The translations under genes were made by a program, and so were the position numbers. DNA of 17,051 nt, from contig JAOZQC010000010.1 of assembly GCA_029932425.1 (NCBI GenBank), forward strand, positions 1 to 17,051. The letters run 5' to 3'. Numbering within the stretch: the first letter of the stretch is position 1; every line of letters begins with the position of its first letter. This document shows, one piece after another, positions 15,020 to 17,051 of the stretch. This stretch comes from Planctomycetota bacterium. GTDB lineage: Bacteria > Planctomycetota > JAJSAM01. The notes beneath the pieces are model-generated. The model saw only the letters and a program-made list of their open reading frames with translations, searched no databases and was not told where the DNA came from.

Positions 15020-17002
15020 ATGAAGCGGATCGCCGTTCCCCTCCTGCTGGCCCCGGTGCTCCTCGCCCTGGGGATCGCTTCCCCGGCCGCGGCCGACGTC
15101 CTCGTCCTTCTGAACGGGAAGAAGCTCGTGGGGGGGATCCAGCACGACGGCCCGGACGGGGTGAAGTGGAACCCGTACTTCTCGCGGGACCCCGGGATGG
15201 TCTTCGACGTCCGCTCCTTCCCCCGCTCCCGGGTGAAGAAGGCGATCCTCGTCGAGCGCCCCTTCTCGGAGTTCCTCCGGCGCCGGATGGGGCTGGCCCC
15301 CGGCGACGTGGAGGGGCATCTCGCCCTGGCGGAATGGTGCCGGGAGAGGAAGCTGAAGGAGGAGGCGGACCTGGCCCTCCTCGACGTGCTGCGCCGGGAT
15401 CCCGCCGAGGAGCGGGCCCTGAAGGCGTACGGGAAGTCGCGGTTTCGGAAGCTCGCCCGCGGGAACCCCGACTTCGATCCGGAGGTCCGGAAGGCGGTGG
15501 ACGCCTACCTCGCGATCCGGGATCCCGGGGAGCGGGGGAAGGCCTTCGCGAGGCTCCGGCGCGGGCACTCCTTCTCCCTGCCCCGGGAGTACCTGGATCG
15601 GATCCTCCGCTCGAGAGACCAGCCGAGGGGGCTGGTGAAGGACCGCCCCCTGACCCTGGGATCCACCGAGAGCCCCGGCGTCTACACCATCTTCGTGCCG
15701 AAGGAGTACGACCCGCGGCGCGCCTGGCCCCTCGTGCTCGGCCTGCACGGGGGAGGCCCGGGGGGGAAGGACCGGGACGCGGTGGTGGGGAGCGGGCCCT
15801 CGGCCATGAACTTCTACATCCGCCAGGCCGCGGCCCGGGGGTACCTCGTGGTGTGCCCCACGGCCCGCGCCGCGCCCTGGGCCGCCACCCCGAACCGGGC
15901 CTTCCTGCGCTCGGTGCTCCGGGAGGTGGAGCTCCTCTACCACGTCGACCTGAACCGGGTGTACCTCACGGGACACTCCATGGGCGGGTTCGGCACCTGG
16001 TACTACGGTCCCCTGTGGGCGGAGACCTGGGCCGCGGTCTCGCCCATGGCGGGCGGCGGGAGCGGGATCCACCGGCTCATCGACACGAACACCCCCGTCT
16101 TCATCTTCCACGGGGCCGACGATCCCGTGGTGGGGCCGGGATCGGACCGGGCGGCGGCCCGGGCCCTGGCGGGCACCGGCCACGACTTCATCTACACCGA
16201 GCTCGCCGGCGTGGGGCACGGGTTTCCGGCCTCGATCCAGAAGGCCCTCTTCGATTTCTTCGACCTCCGGAGGCTCGCCCCGGTGAGGGGACGGAGGGCG
16301 GGACCGCCCTCCGCGAAGGTGCGCTCCTCCTTCCTGGCGAAGGTCACCCGGGAGGAGAAGCGGTTCCTCGGGGACCCGCTCGAGTACGGGGGGGCGGAGG
16401 GAACGGGAAAGAGCGAGTGGAAGCGGCTCCTCAAGGACCTGAAGCTCGGAGGAGGGAACGCGGAGGCGGCGGCGACGCGTCTCGGCGAGCTCAAGGACCC
16501 GCACTCGGTGAAGCCCGTGGGAGATCTCCTCCGGAACCCGAAGGTCCCGGACGACGTGAAGCTCCACGCGGCCCGGGCCCTCGGCGCCATCGGGAGCCCC
16601 GAGGGCTACGCGGGGCTCGCGGCGGGCCTCCGCTCGGAGAACCCGGAGGTCTTCACCGCCTCCGCCCGGGCCATGGCCGCCATCCGGGCCCCGAAGTCGG
16701 GGGAGGCCCTCGCCCGATCCCTCGACCACGTGATGAAGGTGATCGACGGCAAGCGCATCGGCGGAAACCGCATCCTCTTCACGGACTGGGAGCGCTGGCT
16801 CGGGGCGCTGGCCGCCGCCGTGCGGGGCATCGCGGACCGGAAGCCCCCGGGGGGGTGGGAAGCGGTGGAGCGGACCGCGGTGAAGAAGGTCCTGGAAGCC
16901 GACTGGGACGTGATTCACAGCCGGCGGGTCCGCCAGGACCCGAAGGCGGCCCTCCGGAAGCTCCGGGAGGCGGTGGAGGCCGCCCGGTCCGCCTACGGCT
17001 AG
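15020..17002 (+). CDS. secreted alpha/beta-hydrolase esterase with HEAT-like C-terminal region
   Basis: This 660-residue protein starts at ATG 15020. Residues 1-25 form a signal peptide (basic start, Leu/Ala core, PAAA cleavage region). Residues about 26-200 include a small beta-rich segment and helical, TPR-like stretches. Residues about 205-420 form an alpha/beta-hydrolase resembling PHB-depolymerase/feruloyl-type esterases: oxyanion HGG at 243-245, nucleophile Ser320 in GHSMGG, likely acid Asp368 (HGADDPV) and likely His400 (GVGHGFP). Residues about 480-605 read as HEAT/PBS-like helical repeats (AATRLGELKDPHSVKPVGDLL, HAARALGAIGSPEGYAGLAAGL is split over two helices). A charged helical tail closes the protein. 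It probably hydrolyses an ester in the periplasm or outside the cell, with the repeats mediating protein contact. The substrate is unknown. It is divergent from the glycosyltransferase. Confidence 0.87.
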   Translation: MKRIAVPLLLAPVLLALGIASPAAADVLVLLNGKKLVGGIQHDGPDGVKWNPYFSRDPGMVFDVRSFPRSRVKKAILVERPFSEFLRRRMGLAPGDVEGHLALAEWCRERKLKEEADLALLDVLRRDPAEERALKAYGKSRFRKLARGNPDFDPEVRKAVDAYLAIRDPGERGKAFARLRRGHSFSLPREYLDRILRSRDQPRGLVKDRPLTLGSTESPGVYTIFVPKEYDPRRAWPLVLGLHGGGPGGKDRDAVVGSGPSAMNFYIRQAAARGYLVVCPTARAAPWAATPNRAFLRSVLREVELLYHVDLNRVYLTGHSMGGFGTWYYGPLWAETWAAVSPMAGGGSGIHRLIDTNTPVFIFHGADDPVVGPGSDRAAARALAGTGHDFIYTELAGVGHGFPASIQKALFDFFDLRRLAPVRGRRAGPPSAKVRSSFLAKVTREEKRFLGDPLEYGGAEGTGKSEWKRLLKDLKLGGGNAEAAATRLGELKDPHSVKPVGDLLRNPKVPDDVKLHAARALGAIGSPEGYAGLAAGLRSENPEVFTASARAMAAIRAPKSGEALARSLDHVMKVIDGKRIGGNRILFTDWERWLGALAAAVRGIADRKPPGGWEAVERTAVKKVLEADWDVIHSRRVRQDPKAALRKLREAVEAARSAYG

Positions 17003-17051
17003 CAGGCTGTCGGAGTATTGAAGTGCGGCCCCGTTACGAGCGCCGTGGGTC

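Noticed and set aside
14816..16918. 700-codon minus-strand frame opposite the esterase
   Set aside because: It is the antisense shadow of a gene with a signal peptide and a complete catalytic triad.

Overview
The window is GC-rich (well above 65% by eye), densely coding and uses GGAGG-type ribosome sites. Its gene content suggests a free-living, probably environmental bacterium: very long carboxypeptidase-regulatory-like repeat proteins, an esterase fused to a HEAT-like region, a TauE/SafE transporter next to a TIGR02186-type protein, and a PEP-CTERM/EpsH-type glycosyltransferase. Planctomycetota or a Desulfobacterota/Myxococcota-like lineage fits best, but no rRNA or other marker gene is present, so this is only a weak inference. 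I see no tRNA, rRNA, CRISPR array or intact transposase.

Layout. (1) 35-3559 (+): a 1174-residue membrane-anchored protein with about twelve carboxypeptidase-regulatory-like (Ig-like) repeats. (2) 3680-4474 (-): a cytidylate-kinase-like P-loop protein with a C-terminal BON domain, convergent with gene 1 and divergent from the next block. (3) 4590-11089 (+): a tightly packed six-gene block: HAMP sensor histidine kinase, TauE/SafE permease, TIGR02186-like membrane-anchored protein, a PPDK/PEP-synthase-like phosphotransfer protein with a non-canonical C-terminal domain, and two single-domain response regulators. Every junction is an overlap or a gap of at most about 20 nt. (4) 11096-11437: two tandem 171-bp direct repeats, 166/171 identical, starting just after the last regulator. 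(5) 11481-12629 (+): an unrecognised multi-pass membrane protein. (6) 13555-12803 and 14819-13608 (-): an NYN/LOTUS putative ribonuclease downstream of a glycosyltransferase related to TIGR03087. (7) 15020-17002 (+): a secreted alpha/beta-hydrolase esterase with a HEAT-like C-terminal region, divergent from the glycosyltransferase.

How the genes may work together. The six-gene block reads as one signal-transduction and transport unit. A membrane kinase senses an extracytoplasmic or membrane cue and could phosphorylate two stand-alone receivers. Neither receiver has a DNA-binding domain, so the output is probably protein-protein contact. The likeliest targets are the co-encoded PPDK-like enzyme, which keeps the ATP-grasp-type domain and the phospho-histidine swivel but not the usual PEP/pyruvate TIM barrel, or the transporter pair. 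This is inference from gene order; no substrate can be read from the sequence. The glycosyltransferase points to exopolysaccharide or surface-glycan synthesis. The repeat protein and the esterase are predicted to be extracytoplasmic.
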